Part shown: piece by piece, positions 54,610 to 63,102 of the stretch
Layout of the letters: each line of letters begins with the position of its first letter
Position numbering within the stretch: the stretch's first letter is position 1
From: Leisingera sp. ANG-Vp
GTDB taxonomy: Bacteria > Pseudomonadota > Alphaproteobacteria > Rhodobacterales > Rhodobacteraceae
Length of the DNA: 64,000 bases
Direction: 5' to 3'
Assembly: GCF_000813725.1 (NCBI RefSeq)
Contig: NZ_JWLD01000006.1
Coordinates: forward strand, 1 to 64,000
Notes under the pieces: model-generated
Seen by the model: the letters and a program-made list of their open reading frames with translations, nothing else
What the model was told of the DNA's origin: nothing
Database searches by the model: none
Position numbers and translations under genes: made by a program

Positions 54610-55365
54610 ATGAAGCTCCCTTTTGACACGGACGCAGGCATCGGCACCCGCGCCAATCTGGGCGTGATCGTGCTGGAAACCGACGAGACGCTGGAGGCAG
54701 AGTTTTCCCGGATGATGGCGCAGGAGGGTGTGGCGCTCTATCACAGCCGCATCCCTATGGTGCCGGAAATCCGCCCCGAGACCCTGGCACAGATGCAGGC
54801 GGATCTGCCGGCTTCGGTCCGGCTGTACCCGTCGTCGCTGAACTTTGACGTGATCGGCTACGGCTGCACGTCGGCTTCGACGGTGATTGGTTCGGACAAG
54901 GTCGCGGAGGCGGTTCAATCCGTCCTGCCCGGCGTCAAGGTCACGGATCCGCTGGCGGCGATCATCGCTGCGGGCAAGGCGCTGGGGGTATCCCGGTTCG
55001 GATTTGTCACCCCCTACCTGCCGGAAGTTTCCGCACAGATGCGGCAGAAGCTGGAAGACGCGGGATTTGCGATTGCCGGTTTCGGCTCGTTCGAAGAGAT
55101 GGATGACCGGGTCGTCGCCCGGATTTCGGAAACGTCGATTTCGGAGGCTGCCAAGCGCGTGGCCAGGGAGCAGGATTGCGACGCCATTGTCATCTCCTGC
55201 ACCAACCTGCGCTGTCTGCGCGTCATTCCGGAGATCGAAGAGGCAACTGGCGTGCCGGTGATCTCCAGCAATCAGGCGCTCGCCTGGCACATGCTGCGGC
55301 TGGCGGGGGTGGACCACGCCATGCCGCAATTCGGCAAGCTGTTCGAGCAGGCCTTGGGCCGCTGA
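54610..55365 (+). CDS. Asp/Glu racemase / maleate isomerase-type protein
   Basis: A 251-residue protein of the Asp/Glu-racemase superfamily, closest in style to maleate isomerase and EutA-like proteins. The two active-site cysteines are seen in VIGYGCTSASTVIG near residue 84 and IVISCTNLRCLRVIPE near 195. AAGG-type spacing to the M24 gene (15 bases, with AAAGGAGG) shows co-transcription. It may epimerise or isomerise an intermediate of the diaminopropionate pathway; EutA-like proteins are seen near M24/lyase genes in ectoine clusters. Confidence 0.88.
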   Translation: MKLPFDTDAGIGTRANLGVIVLETDETLEAEFSRMMAQEGVALYHSRIPMVPEIRPETLAQMQADLPASVRLYPSSLNFDVIGYGCTSASTVIGSDKVAEAVQSVLPGVKVTDPLAAIIAAGKALGVSRFGFVTPYLPEVSAQMRQKLEDAGFAIAGFGSFEEMDDRVVARISETSISEAAKRVAREQDCDAIVISCTNLRCLRVIPEIEEATGVPVISSNQALAWHMLRLAGVDHAMPQFGKLFEQALGR

Positions 55366-55379
55366 CCAGAGCTGCGGAG

Positions 55380-55404
55380 GCTGCGCCGGGCGGGGCGCAG
55401 CTTT
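55380..55404 (+). terminator. Hairpin after the racemase-type gene
   Basis: GCTGCGCC at 55380-55387 pairs with GGCGCAGC at 55394-55401, followed by TTTCC. It is a modest terminator separating the four-gene operon from the sulfatase-type gene. Confidence 0.6.
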
Positions 55405-55485
55405 CCTAAAGCACGCTTGTAATTCTTCCGCGGATCGCGACAGATTGCCTGTCAGAGTTTGATTCGCGCTTGCAAGGATGCCCGG

Positions 55486-57045
55486 ATGCCAGCCACCCGC
55501 CCCTCCACCCGAAATGTCCTGTTCATCATCATCGACCAGCTGCGCGCCGACTGTGTTTTCGGTGGCATGTCGGAGCATGTGGAGCTGCCCAACATCCGCT
55601 CTTTCATGAAGGAGGCGGTCTCCTTCAAGCGGCATTTCTCGGTGACCAACCCCTGCGGTCCGTCGCGGGCCTCGATCCTGACCGGGCAATATGCGATGAA
55701 CCACCGGTCGGCCCGCAACGGCGCGCCCTTGCGCCATGACACGCCGAACATCGCCACCGAGATGCGCAAGGCAGGCTACATGCCGATGCTGTTCGGCTAT
55801 ACCGACACCTCGCAGGACCCGCGCGCCTTTGAACCCAACGACCCGGCGCTCAGGACCTATGAGTTCCCGATGAACGGGTTTCACGAGATGACCGAGATGC
55901 GGATGGAGATGTCCTATCCGTGGCAGTCGCACCTTATGAACCGGGGTTATGAATTCGAGAACTATTGGGATGTCTACAAGCCGGTCTCGCCGGATGGCGG
56001 CACGCCCAAGCTGAACGATCCGGCGCTTTATGCAGCTGAGGACAGCGATACCGCCTTCCTGACCAACTCCTTCCTGGGCAAGATGACCGCCTATCACAAG
56101 GAAAGCTGGTTTGCGCATCTGACCTATATCCGCCCGCACCCGCCGCTGGTAGCGCCTGCGCCTTACAACACCATGTACGACCCGGCTTCATTGCCGCTGC
56201 CGGAGCGGCTGGTCACGCCGGAGGCAGAATGCGAGCAGCACGCCTTCTTTGATCCGGTGCTGCGCAAAAGCACCATTGCAGGTTTTGTCGAAGGCTTCCC
56301 GGAACTGGAGCCGACGGATGAGAATACCGCCACCCTGCGCTCAATTTACCTGGGGCTGGCAACCGAAGTTGATCATCACATTGGGCGGGTGGTGCAGTTC
56401 CTTAAGGACACCGGCCAGTATGACGATACCATGGTGGTGATCACAGCCGACCACGGCGAGATGCTGGGCGACCGGCATTCCTGGGGAAAGATGACGGTCT
56501 ATGATGCGGCGTATCACACGCCGCTGATCATCCGGGTGCCCGGTAATGAAGAGAACGCCGGGGCTTGTCTGACCCAGATCACCGAGTCGATTGACGTGAC
56601 GCCGACCATTCTGGACTGGGTCGGACAGGAAATTCCGAATTCCATGGACGGGCGGTCGCTTCTGCCGCTGCTAAAAGGGGATGTGCCGCAGGACTGGCGG
56701 CAGTATTCGTTCTCGGAGCTGGATTTTGCGGAGCCGCTGAAACCGACATTGTGGCAGCTGGCTCTGGGAACCACGCCAAGCGACAGTTGCCTTGGCATCC
56801 TGCGGGAGGAACGTTTCACCCTGGTTGAGTTTGCTGCCGACCTGCCGCCGATGCTGTTTGATACTGAAGGGCAGGGCGAACTGGAGAATGTGGCCGGAAA
56901 ACCAGAGTATGCCGCTGATCTCAACCGGCTGACACGGATGATGCTGCGGCACCGGATGAAAAACATGGACCATACACTGTCGCTGACGGCTATCACACCT
57001 GAGGGGCCGCGCAGCCTGTCCCGCGGGGCTGTTCAAAAAGGCTGA
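55486..57045 (+). CDS. Sulfatase-family hydrolase, phosphonate-monoester-hydrolase type
   Basis: A 519-residue alkaline-phosphatase-superfamily enzyme. The formylglycine signature is NPCGPSRASILTGQYAMNHR with Cys57 as the residue to be oxidised. Metal and active-site segments are NVLFIIIDQLRAD at the N-terminus, ITADHGEMLGD near 325 and RPHPPLVAPAPYNTMY near 215. The pattern strongly resembles rhizobial phosphonate monoester hydrolase/arylsulfatase PMH proteins. It needs a formylglycine-generating enzyme encoded elsewhere. There is no signal peptide, so it is cytoplasmic. The ATG at 55486 follows CAAGGATGCCCGG. Confidence 0.88.
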   Translation: MPATRPSTRNVLFIIIDQLRADCVFGGMSEHVELPNIRSFMKEAVSFKRHFSVTNPCGPSRASILTGQYAMNHRSARNGAPLRHDTPNIATEMRKAGYMPMLFGYTDTSQDPRAFEPNDPALRTYEFPMNGFHEMTEMRMEMSYPWQSHLMNRGYEFENYWDVYKPVSPDGGTPKLNDPALYAAEDSDTAFLTNSFLGKMTAYHKESWFAHLTYIRPHPPLVAPAPYNTMYDPASLPLPERLVTPEAECEQHAFFDPVLRKSTIAGFVEGFPELEPTDENTATLRSIYLGLATEVDHHIGRVVQFLKDTGQYDDTMVVITADHGEMLGDRHSWGKMTVYDAAYHTPLIIRVPGNEENAGACLTQITESIDVTPTILDWVGQEIPNSMDGRSLLPLLKGDVPQDWRQYSFSELDFAEPLKPTLWQLALGTTPSDSCLGILREERFTLVEFAADLPPMLFDTEGQGELENVAGKPEYAADLNRLTRMMLRHRMKNMDHTLSLTAITPEGPRSLSRGAVQKG

Positions 57046-57046
57046 C

Positions 57047-57107
57047 GGCAGCGGAGCAATACCGCTGCCGCCGGAGTTAGGGGGCTGGGCGGATCGCCGC
57101 CCAAGCC
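57047..57107. terminator. Two hairpins between convergent genes
   Basis: GGCAGCGG (57047-57054) pairs with CCGCTGCC (57062-57069). Further on GGCT-GGGCGG (57083-57092) pairs with CCGCCC-A-AGCC (57097-57107) around ATCG. They lie between the stops of the sulfatase-type and metalloprotease genes and may terminate both. Confidence 0.6.
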
Positions 57108-57135
57108 ATAACCCTTGATATTCCTTCCTGACTGA

Positions 57136-60100
57136 TTAGAGAACAAACCAGTCCTCAGTCAGCACGTCTGTCGACTTGACGCCTTTCAAGCTTGCAATCA
57201 GCAGTGCCTCTGCGCCGCCGTCACCGTCCGCGTCATATGCGAGCCAAACAGTTTTGCCTTGAGCGCTGAGGTTCAGGCTGCCGCTGTCCAATGCGTCATC
57301 TAGATTTGTGCCCAGCTCCAGAAGCAGGTCGTCCAGAGCGAACTGGTCTCCTTCCGAGCGTTTGAAATCATTGATGATGTCGCCGGCGTCTGCGGCGGCG
57401 GTGAAAACAAAGACATCCGCATCCCTGCCGCCAGTAAGCAGGTCAACGCCGGTGCCGCCTTCGATCCAGTCCATCCCGGACCCGCCGTTCAGCCTGTCAT
57501 TCCCGCTGCCGCCGCTGAGCGTGTCGTCGTCGTTGCCGCCAGTCAGCTGGTCGAGGCCGTCGCCGCCATTTAGGGAGTCGTTGCCATTGCCGCCATCCAG
57601 CTTGTCGAGACCGCCGCCAGCATTCAGGACATCATTGCCATTGCCTCCTTTCAGCTGATCGTTGCCGCTGCCAGAGCTGATCACATCATCGCCTTGGCCG
57701 CTGTCCACCCGGTTGCTGCCGTCGCCCGCATCAATCGTGTCATTGCCGTTGCCGGTTTTGATCTGGTCGCCGTCGCTGCCGCCAGTGATCATGTTGTTGC
57801 CGTCGCGAACGTCTATCCGGTTGGCGCCGTCGCCGGCATCGATGGTGTCGTCGCCGGTTCCGGTCTTGATCTGATCTTTGCCGGATCCGGTGGTGATCAC
57901 ATTGCTGCCGCCGCGGGTGTCCACCCGGTTGGCACCGTCGCCTGCGTCAATGGTGTCGTTGCCTTCGCCGGTCTTGATCTGGTCCTTGCCGATGCCGGTT
58001 GTGATCATGTTGCTGCCGCCGCGGGTGTCCACCCGGTTGTTGCCGTCGCCCGCATCAATGGTGTCGTCGCCTTCGCCTGTCTTGATCTGGTCATTATTGC
58101 TGCCGGCCGTGACCACGTTGCTGCCGCCGCGGATATCCACCCTGTTGGCGCCCTCTCCGGCATCAACGGTGTCGTCACCTTCGCCGGTCTTGATCTGGTC
58201 TTTGCCGCTGCCGGTTGTGATTGCGTTGCTGCCGCCGCGGGTATCCACACGGTTGTCGCCGTTGCCAGCATCAATGGTGTCGTTGCCTTCGCCGGTTCTG
58301 ATCTGGTCCTTGCCTTCGCCGCTGGTGATCATATTGCTGCCGCCGCGGGTGTCCACGCGGTTATTGCCCTCGCCGGCGTTGATTGTGTCGTTCCCCTCGC
58401 TGGTCTTGATCTGATCTTTGCCGGATCCGGTGGTGATCTGGTTGTTGCCGCCACGGTCATCGACTTTGTTGTCGCCATCGCCGGCATCAATCGTGTCGTT
58501 GCCTTCGCCAGTCTTGATCTGGTCCTTGCCGCTTAAGCCGGTGATCAGGTTGTTGCCTTCGCCGTCCACCAGCTTGTTGTCGCCGCCTAAGCCGTACAGG
58601 GTGTCATCACCTGCGCCGCCATCCAGCTGATCATTTTCATGCCCTGCGGTGAGCCAGTCATTGCCATCACCTCCATACACCTTGTTTTTACCTCGGACAC
58701 CATGGAGCGTGTCGTCACCCAGACCGCCCTCGATAAAGTCGTTGCCGTCGCCGCCGCTCAGGCTGTCATTGCCTGAGCCGCCATAGAGCTTGTCATTTCC
58801 TGTGCCGCCATAAATCGTGTCGTCGCCGTCGAGGCCGTAGAGAATGTCATTGCCTGCACCGCCATCGATCAGGTTGGCTTCGGCATTTCCGTATCCCTTG
58901 TCAGAACCTTTGCCCAGTATGAGGTTTTCAATCACCGTACCGTCGCTGATTGTCAGCTGCTTGGAACCGATTTTGCCGCTGACGCCGCTGGTTAGGTAGA
59001 TGGTCGACCTCAGAGTCACCGTACTCAGATCAAGGGTGTCATTGCCGCCGTTCGTATCTGTGACTGTGCCCAGTAATGTGGTCCAGTTCCGCACGAAACT
59101 GTCGGAGAATTCGTAGATGTTGTCAGGTGAAGGCGGCGGCGGCGGCGGCGGTGTGTCGCCGCTGTCGATAATCTCGGCAACATCCGCATCGGCGGTAATG
59201 CCGGACAGAAAGACAAGATTGGTGCTGTTGACCCGCAGCCAAGAGCCGCCGGTGCCGGCCTGCAGCGACACGATGCCGTCGCCTGCGGCATCGCTGCCAG
59301 TGTACCCAATGGCCTGCAGCAGCGCGGTAATGTCGACCCGGTCGCCTGCTGCGAGGTCGAAATCCGTGATGGTATCGCCAGCTTCGTTCAGCGCCGTATA
59401 GACAAACCGGTCGCCGCCGGTTCCGCCGATCAGCGTATCCGCCCCGGTGCCGCCGATCAGGATGTCGTTGCCTTCCCGAGCTTCGATCCGGTCGTCGCCG
59501 CCGCCGCTTTCCAGCCTGTTGTTGGCTGCATTGCCAATGATGTAGTCGTTGCCCGAGCCGGTCACGGCGTTTTCAATGACGGTGCCGCGGGCAATCGAGA
59601 AGTTGTCAGTCGCGCCGTTGAGATCGGAAAAGGTCTCTTCCCCCAGATTCAGCGTCTGATCGCTGCTGCGCGAGCCCAGGTCGATTGTGTCGATGCCGCC
59701 GCTGTCAACGAGAGAAACCGCCCAATTGCCGTTCAGGTCCATGCCGAAGCGGCCGGTGGTTTCGTTGTCGCCATAGGTGGTGTTGCCGGTTTCCACATTC
59801 ACCGGGGTGCCATAGAGGTGGTGCACCGCGGCGATGTCGGCCGATTGCGCCGTCGCCAGATAAGCAAAAGACGCGTCAATGGCGGTGTTCTCATGTTGGC
59901 TGAAGTAGGACATCACTGACATTTGCCAGCTGTCGTTGGCAAAATCCGCATCCGAACCATAGCTGGCGCTGCCGTTGTAATTGCCCGTATGGCCCAGGCC
60001 CAGGGCATGGCCGATTTCGTGGATGTAGGTCTGGTAGAAATAGTTGTCGTTGCCGTTGGACCAGCCGGAATTCACATTGACGTGGGAGCTGAGGATGGTG

Positions 60101-60468
60101 CCGTTGTTGACCGAGGAGCTGGCCCAGGCGCCGGATTGGTTGTCGTCAAAGGTGATCTTGGCGCTTCCCGTGGTTTCGACAAAGTCGATGCCTGTGATGG
60201 CGGTCCAGCTCTCCAGCGCCTTGCGGGCCGCGTCCTGGCCTTTTGTGTTCAGGCCGCTGAGGTTGACGGTCAGTTCGCCGCCGGTTTGCACATCAAAGGA
60301 GCGCTGGGTGCGGCCGGTGTCTTCCCAGTATCCTTGGTACAGGTATTGGGCAATCTGGTCGACGGTATAGGTCGGCTTGCCTGCGCCATCGCCGCCGCCT
60401 GAGCCTGAGCCGCTGTCGTCGGTGACTTCTGGAATTCTGTGATAGTCTCGGCCGCAAAATTCACACAT
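57136..60468 (-). CDS. Serralysin-type M10 metalloprotease with long RTX region
   Basis: A 1110-residue secreted protease. The zinc site is His150-Glu151-His154-His160 in YIHEIGHALGLGH, with the Met-turn QMSVMSYF near residue 186. RTX repeats begin near 290, a proline linker PPPPPPSP lies at about 440, and a second long RTX region runs to the C-terminal uptake domain, ending EDWFVL. There is no Sec signal; export would be by a type I system not encoded here. The N-terminus MCEFCGRDYHRIPE carries an unusual CxxC. Residues 642-929 form an eight-fold 36-residue super-repeat. The ATG follows GGAAGCACCCC. Confidence 0.93.
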   Translation of the reverse strand: MCEFCGRDYHRIPEVTDDSGSGSGGGDGAGKPTYTVDQIAQYLYQGYWEDTGRTQRSFDVQTGGELTVNLSGLNTKGQDAARKALESWTAITGIDFVETTGSAKITFDDNQSGAWASSSVNNGTILSSHVNVNSGWSNGNDNYFYQTYIHEIGHALGLGHTGNYNGSASYGSDADFANDSWQMSVMSYFSQHENTAIDASFAYLATAQSADIAAVHHLYGTPVNVETGNTTYGDNETTGRFGMDLNGNWAVSLVDSGGIDTIDLGSRSSDQTLNLGEETFSDLNGATDNFSIARGTVIENAVTGSGNDYIIGNAANNRLESGGGDDRIEAREGNDILIGGTGADTLIGGTGGDRFVYTALNEAGDTITDFDLAAGDRVDITALLQAIGYTGSDAAGDGIVSLQAGTGGSWLRVNSTNLVFLSGITADADVAEIIDSGDTPPPPPPPSPDNIYEFSDSFVRNWTTLLGTVTDTNGGNDTLDLSTVTLRSTIYLTSGVSGKIGSKQLTISDGTVIENLILGKGSDKGYGNAEANLIDGGAGNDILYGLDGDDTIYGGTGNDKLYGGSGNDSLSGGDGNDFIEGGLGDDTLHGVRGKNKVYGGDGNDWLTAGHENDQLDGGAGDDTLYGLGGDNKLVDGEGNNLITGLSGKDQIKTGEGNDTIDAGDGDNKVDDRGGNNQITTGSGKDQIKTSEGNDTINAGEGNNRVDTRGGSNMITSGEGKDQIRTGEGNDTIDAGNGDNRVDTRGGSNAITTGSGKDQIKTGEGDDTVDAGEGANRVDIRGGSNVVTAGSNNDQIKTGEGDDTIDAGDGNNRVDTRGGSNMITTGIGKDQIKTGEGNDTIDAGDGANRVDTRGGSNVITTGSGKDQIKTGTGDDTIDAGDGANRIDVRDGNNMITGGSDGDQIKTGNGNDTIDAGDGSNRVDSGQGDDVISSGSGNDQLKGGNGNDVLNAGGGLDKLDGGNGNDSLNGGDGLDQLTGGNDDDTLSGGSGNDRLNGGSGMDWIEGGTGVDLLTGGRDADVFVFTAAADAGDIINDFKRSEGDQFALDDLLLELGTNLDDALDSGSLNLSAQGKTVWLAYDADGDGGAEALLIASLKGVKSTDVLTEDWFVL
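57682..58545 (-). repeat. Eight tandem 108-bp units in the RTX coding region
   Basis: Reading the minus strand from 58545 down to 57682, a 36-residue unit repeats eight times in frame, for example ITTGSGKDQIKTGEG then NDTIDAGDGANRVDT then RGGSNV. Each unit is four nonapeptides, but the third (GDGANRVDT) and fourth (RGGSNVITT) have Asn where RTX repeats have the calcium-binding Asp. Units differ by scattered substitutions, so the array is not of very recent origin. It shows period 108 with no spacers. Confidence 0.92.
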
Positions 60469-60495
60469 GGGGTGCTTCCATCCTAGATCGTTAAT

Positions 60496-60900
60496 TTACA
60501 AAGGAAATTCAGTGTGCCTGACCAGCTGGCCGGCAAAGTCCGAAAGGCTGTCCGGGGTCAGTTGCCCGTCCATAACCGAATGTTCGATAACCGGTCCCTG
60601 GCCGTTGCGGCCATCACTGTGCTGCCAGGCCAGATAGCCGGAAACCCAATCTGCGGACCGGGCCTGGCCGACATAGCGCAGGGTCAGATCCGGTCCGGTG
60701 CCAAAGCTGTCTGCGGCAGTCACCGCAGCGCTGGGGAACCTGCCTTGCAGCTCAACGGTCAAGGCTTCGCACAGGGGTTGCCGCAGGGGGGCATCGCATT
60801 GCAGCTGAATGGTGTGCCCGGAATTGGCAAGGGCCGTTGAGCCGGTAACCAGCAGCCAGACGGCTGCCGAGCAGCTGGACAGTTTTCCAGGTGTCGCCAT
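60496..60900 (-). CDS. Small exported protein upstream of the metalloprotease
   Basis: A 134-residue protein with a signal region (KLSSCSAAVWLLVTGSTALAN) and two cysteines close together (LQCDAPLRQPLCEAL) that could form a disulfide. The rest (YVGQARSADWVSGYLAWQHS and VIEHSVMDGQLTPDSLSDF) matches no family I recognise. It ends 27 bases before the protease start on the same strand, so the two are likely co-transcribed. Serralysin operons often carry a small periplasmic inhibitor with a disulfide; the size and place fit, but the sequence does not clearly match the known inhibitor family. Confidence 0.75.
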   Translation of the reverse strand: MATPGKLSSCSAAVWLLVTGSTALANSGHTIQLQCDAPLRQPLCEALTVELQGRFPSAAVTAADSFGTGPDLTLRYVGQARSADWVSGYLAWQHSDGRNGQGPVIEHSVMDGQLTPDSLSDFAGQLVRHTEFPL

Positions 60901-61100
60901 TGGGGAATCGCTCGCTCAGACGGTTGAAGGATCAGGTTCAGTCCTGCGCCGTTCTGGCTGCACGTTCTCAGTTCTAGGCAGGGATTGGGGCGAAATGGCG
61001 GTTAGGAAACTGACAACATTTAGACACCGTTAACCTGCGTTAACCTTCTGGCAGCGCGGCGTGTCCGGCAGCAGGCTTGGCTGAAAGCCCTACTTGTTTT

Positions 61101-61144
61101 TGCAAATCATTCTCATATTTGTTGACAGTTGAGAATGATTTGCA
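61101..61144 (+). promoter_or_regulatory. Double Mur/Fur-type operator and promoter of sitABCD
   Basis: TGCAAATCATTCTCA at 61101-61115 and its exact reverse complement TGAGAATGATTTGCA at 61130-61144 flank a TTGACA -35 element at 61122-61127, with AATAAC (61144-61149) as the -10. Each 15-mer has the 7-1-7 layout of Fur-family sites and resembles manganese-responsive Mur boxes of alphaproteobacteria. Binding would block RNA polymerase, so the transporter is expressed when metal is scarce. Confidence 0.85.
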
Positions 61145-61183
61145 ATAACGATACGTCAACGACAGTATCAGACGGAGAATCGG

Positions 61184-62086
61184 ATGTTACCCAACCTGCT
61201 CAAGACGGCCTCGGTCGCCGCTTTCGCCGCCGTTGCCGCCACAGGTGCCATGGCCGAAGACAAAATGAAGGTCGTTACCACCTTCACGGTGCTTGCCGAC
61301 ATGGCAGCCAATGTGGCGGGGGATGCTGCTGAGGTGGTCTCAGTCACCAAGCCGGGCGCCGAGATTCACGGTTACGAGCCGACCCCCCGCGATATCGTCC
61401 GGGCCTCGGATGCCGATCTGATCCTGTGGAACGGTATGAACCTGGAATTGTGGTTCGAGCAATTCCTGACCAATCTGGACGGCGTACCCTCGGTGACCTT
61501 GACCGATGGCATCAGCCCGATCCCGATCGCTGCAGGCTCTTATGAGGGCAAGCCTAACCCGCATGCCTGGATGGGGTTGGATAACGCGCTGATCTACATC
61601 GATAATATCGTCGAAGCCTTCGCCGAGCACGACCCGGAAAACGCTGCCGTCTACGTCAAGAACGCAGGCGAATACAAGGACAAGCTGCGCGCCACCATTG
61701 AGCCGCTGCGCCAGGCGATCGCCGAGATCCCCGAGGACAAGCGCTGGCTGGTGACCTGCGAGGGCGCCTTCAGCTATCTTGCCCGCGACTTTGCCATGAA
61801 AGAGCTGTATCTCTGGCCGATGAACGCCGATCAGGTCGGAACCCCGCAGCAGGTGCGTGGTGTGATCGATGGAGTGCGCGCCAACAATATCCCGGTAGTG
61901 TTCTGCGAAAGCACTGTGAACACCGCTCCGGCCGAGCAGGTTGCACGTGAAACCGGCGTGGCGTACGGCGGCGAGCTTTACGTTGACTCGCTCAGCGAAG
62001 CAGATGGCCCGGTGCCGACCTACCTCGATCTGCTCAAGGTCACCTCGCAGACTGTGGCCCGGGGCCTGACGTCGGTAACCAACTAA
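61184..62086 (+). CDS. sitA: Manganese/iron ABC transporter binding protein SitA
   Basis: A 300-residue periplasmic cluster-9 (ZnuA/SitA) binding protein with signal peptide ending GAMAEDK near residue 26. The four metal ligands can be placed: His in [14 protein letters not shown] near 63, His in [14 protein letters not shown] near 127, Glu in [12 protein letters not shown] near 243 (or the nearby acidic residue), and Asp in [14 protein letters not shown] near 268. The lack of a His-rich loop favours Mn/Fe over Zn. GGAG precedes the ATG by six bases. The double Mur-like box upstream gives the regulation. Confidence 0.93.
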   Translation: MLPNLLKTASVAAFAAVAATGAMAEDKMKVVTTFTVLADMAANVAGDAAEVVSVTKPGAEIHGYEPTPRDIVRASDADLILWNGMNLELWFEQFLTNLDGVPSVTLTDGISPIPIAAGSYEGKPNPHAWMGLDNALIYIDNIVEAFAEHDPENAAVYVKNAGEYKDKLRATIEPLRQAIAEIPEDKRWLVTCEGAFSYLARDFAMKELYLWPMNADQVGTPQQVRGVIDGVRANNIPVVFCESTVNTAPAEQVARETGVAYGGELYVDSLSEADGPVPTYLDLLKVTSQTVARGLTSVTN

Positions 62087-62110
62087 GCCGTTCCTATCGC
62101 ATATCCTTTT

Positions 62111-62134
62111 GCCCCGCAGCGCAAGTTGCGGGGC
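62111..62134 (+). terminator. Intercistronic hairpin between sitA and sitB
   Basis: GCCCCGCA at 62111-62118 pairs with TGCGGGGC at 62127-62134, then GTTTCATTTC. It may be a partial terminator that lets sitA exceed sitBCD, as is usual for binding proteins. Confidence 0.65.
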
Positions 62135-62184
62135 GTTTCATTTCACAAAGCACATTTTCTGTGTGTAACTCTGCGGGACAGCCC

Positions 62185-63102
62185 ATGCTTGATGCCAGCG
62201 AGACCCACGTAATGGAAACCAGCGCTCCTCCCGCAGATGGCGGGATCGCCGCCAAGAATGTCACAGTGACCTACCGAAACGGCCACACAGCGCTGTGGAA
62301 TGCGAGCTTTGGCATTCCCCGGGGTACGGTGACTGCTCTGGTCGGGGTAAATGGCGCAGGCAAGTCGACTCTGTTCAAGGCGATCATGGGCTTTGTTCCG
62401 GCGGCGCAGGGGGAGATCCGCATTCTCGGCATGACGGTCAAGGACGCGCTTCGCAAGAACCTTGTCGCCTATGTCCCGCAGTCCGAGGAAGTAGACTGGG
62501 CCTTCCCCGTGCTGGTCGAGGATGTGGTGATGATGGGCCGCTACGGCCACATGGGCTTTCTGCGCCGTCCCAAGGCCGCTGATCACGAGGCCGTCGATCA
62601 GGCGCTGCGCCGGGTCAACATGCAGGACTTCCGCCACCGCCAGATCGGCGAGCTGTCGGGCGGCCAGCGCAAGCGGGTGTTTCTGGCCCGGGCTCTGGCA
62701 CAGGACGGGCAGGTGATCCTGCTGGACGAGCCGTTTACCGGTGTCGATGTAAAGACCGAAGAACAGATCATCGCGCTGTTGCGCGAACTGTGCGCCGAGG
62801 GCCGGGTGATGCTGGTCTCCACCCACAACCTCGGCAGCGTGCCGGAGTTCTGCGACCGGACCGTGCTGGTCAAAGGCACCGTGCTGGGTTACGGGCCGAC
62901 CGAGACCACTTTTACCCGTGCCAATCTGGAACATGCATTTGGCGGTGTGCTGCGCCACTTCACCCTGGGCGGCGATGCGCTGCATGACGACGGCGACACC
63001 CGCGAGGTCACTATCTTGACCGACGACGAGCGCCCCTTTGTCCAATACGGCGAAAAGACCCAAACCAGCGAAAGCAAAGGCGAGGGCGGGGGGCAGTCCT
63101 GA
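62185..63102 (+). CDS. sitB: Manganese/iron ABC transporter ATPase SitB
   Basis: A 305-residue ATPase with Walker [15 protein letters not shown] near residue 52, signature [15 protein letters not shown] near 155, Walker [13 protein letters not shown] near 178 and a switch His in LVSTHNLGS. The N-terminal start is uncertain: ATG at 62185 is taken, with GTG at 62161 and ATG at 62212 as alternatives, none with a strong ribosome site. The C-terminal 50 residues are a charged tail ([15 protein letters not shown]). It overlaps sitC (TGATG). Confidence 0.92.
   Translation: MLDASETHVMETSAPPADGGIAAKNVTVTYRNGHTALWNASFGIPRGTVTALVGVNGAGKSTLFKAIMGFVPAAQGEIRILGMTVKDALRKNLVAYVPQSEEVDWAFPVLVEDVVMMGRYGHMGFLRRPKAADHEAVDQALRRVNMQDFRHRQIGELSGGQRKRVFLARALAQDGQVILLDEPFTGVDVKTEEQIIALLRELCAEGRVMLVSTHNLGSVPEFCDRTVLVKGTVLGYGPTETTFTRANLEHAFGGVLRHFTLGGDALHDDGDTREVTILTDDERPFVQYGEKTQTSESKGEGGGQS

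Noticed and set aside
51097-55365. Ectoine degradation (doe/eut) cluster
   Set aside because: There is an M24 enzyme and an EutA-like protein, but no DoeB-type deacetylase of the AstE family, no DoeC/D and no ectoine transporter, while a diaminopropionate lyase is present.
53410-56139. A 909-codon open frame on the minus strand across the diaminopropionate operon and sulfatase-type gene
   Set aside because: It runs antisense over three well-supported genes and its product is a low-complexity Arg/His/Gly-rich shadow of GC-rich third codon positions, with no motifs.
57694-58536. Long plus-strand frames (up to 280 codons) opposite the RTX repeats
   Set aside because: They are repeats read in antisense (VVAVAGINGVVAFAGLD-like) and simply reflect the 108-bp periodicity of the protease gene.
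57682-58545. Possible CRISPR array from regular repeats
   Set aside because: The 108-bp units abut without unique spacers and are translated in one frame as RTX nonapeptides; no cas genes are present.
59131-59151. GGC trinucleotide run as a phase-variable tract
   Set aside because: It encodes the proline linker of the protease; changes would be in multiples of three and only alter linker length.
61022-61040. Repeated GTTAACC upstream of sitA
   Set aside because: Two adjacent GTTAACC copies are visible, but GTTAACC is a common short word in alphaproteobacterial intergenic DNA and the site is far from the promoter boxes.
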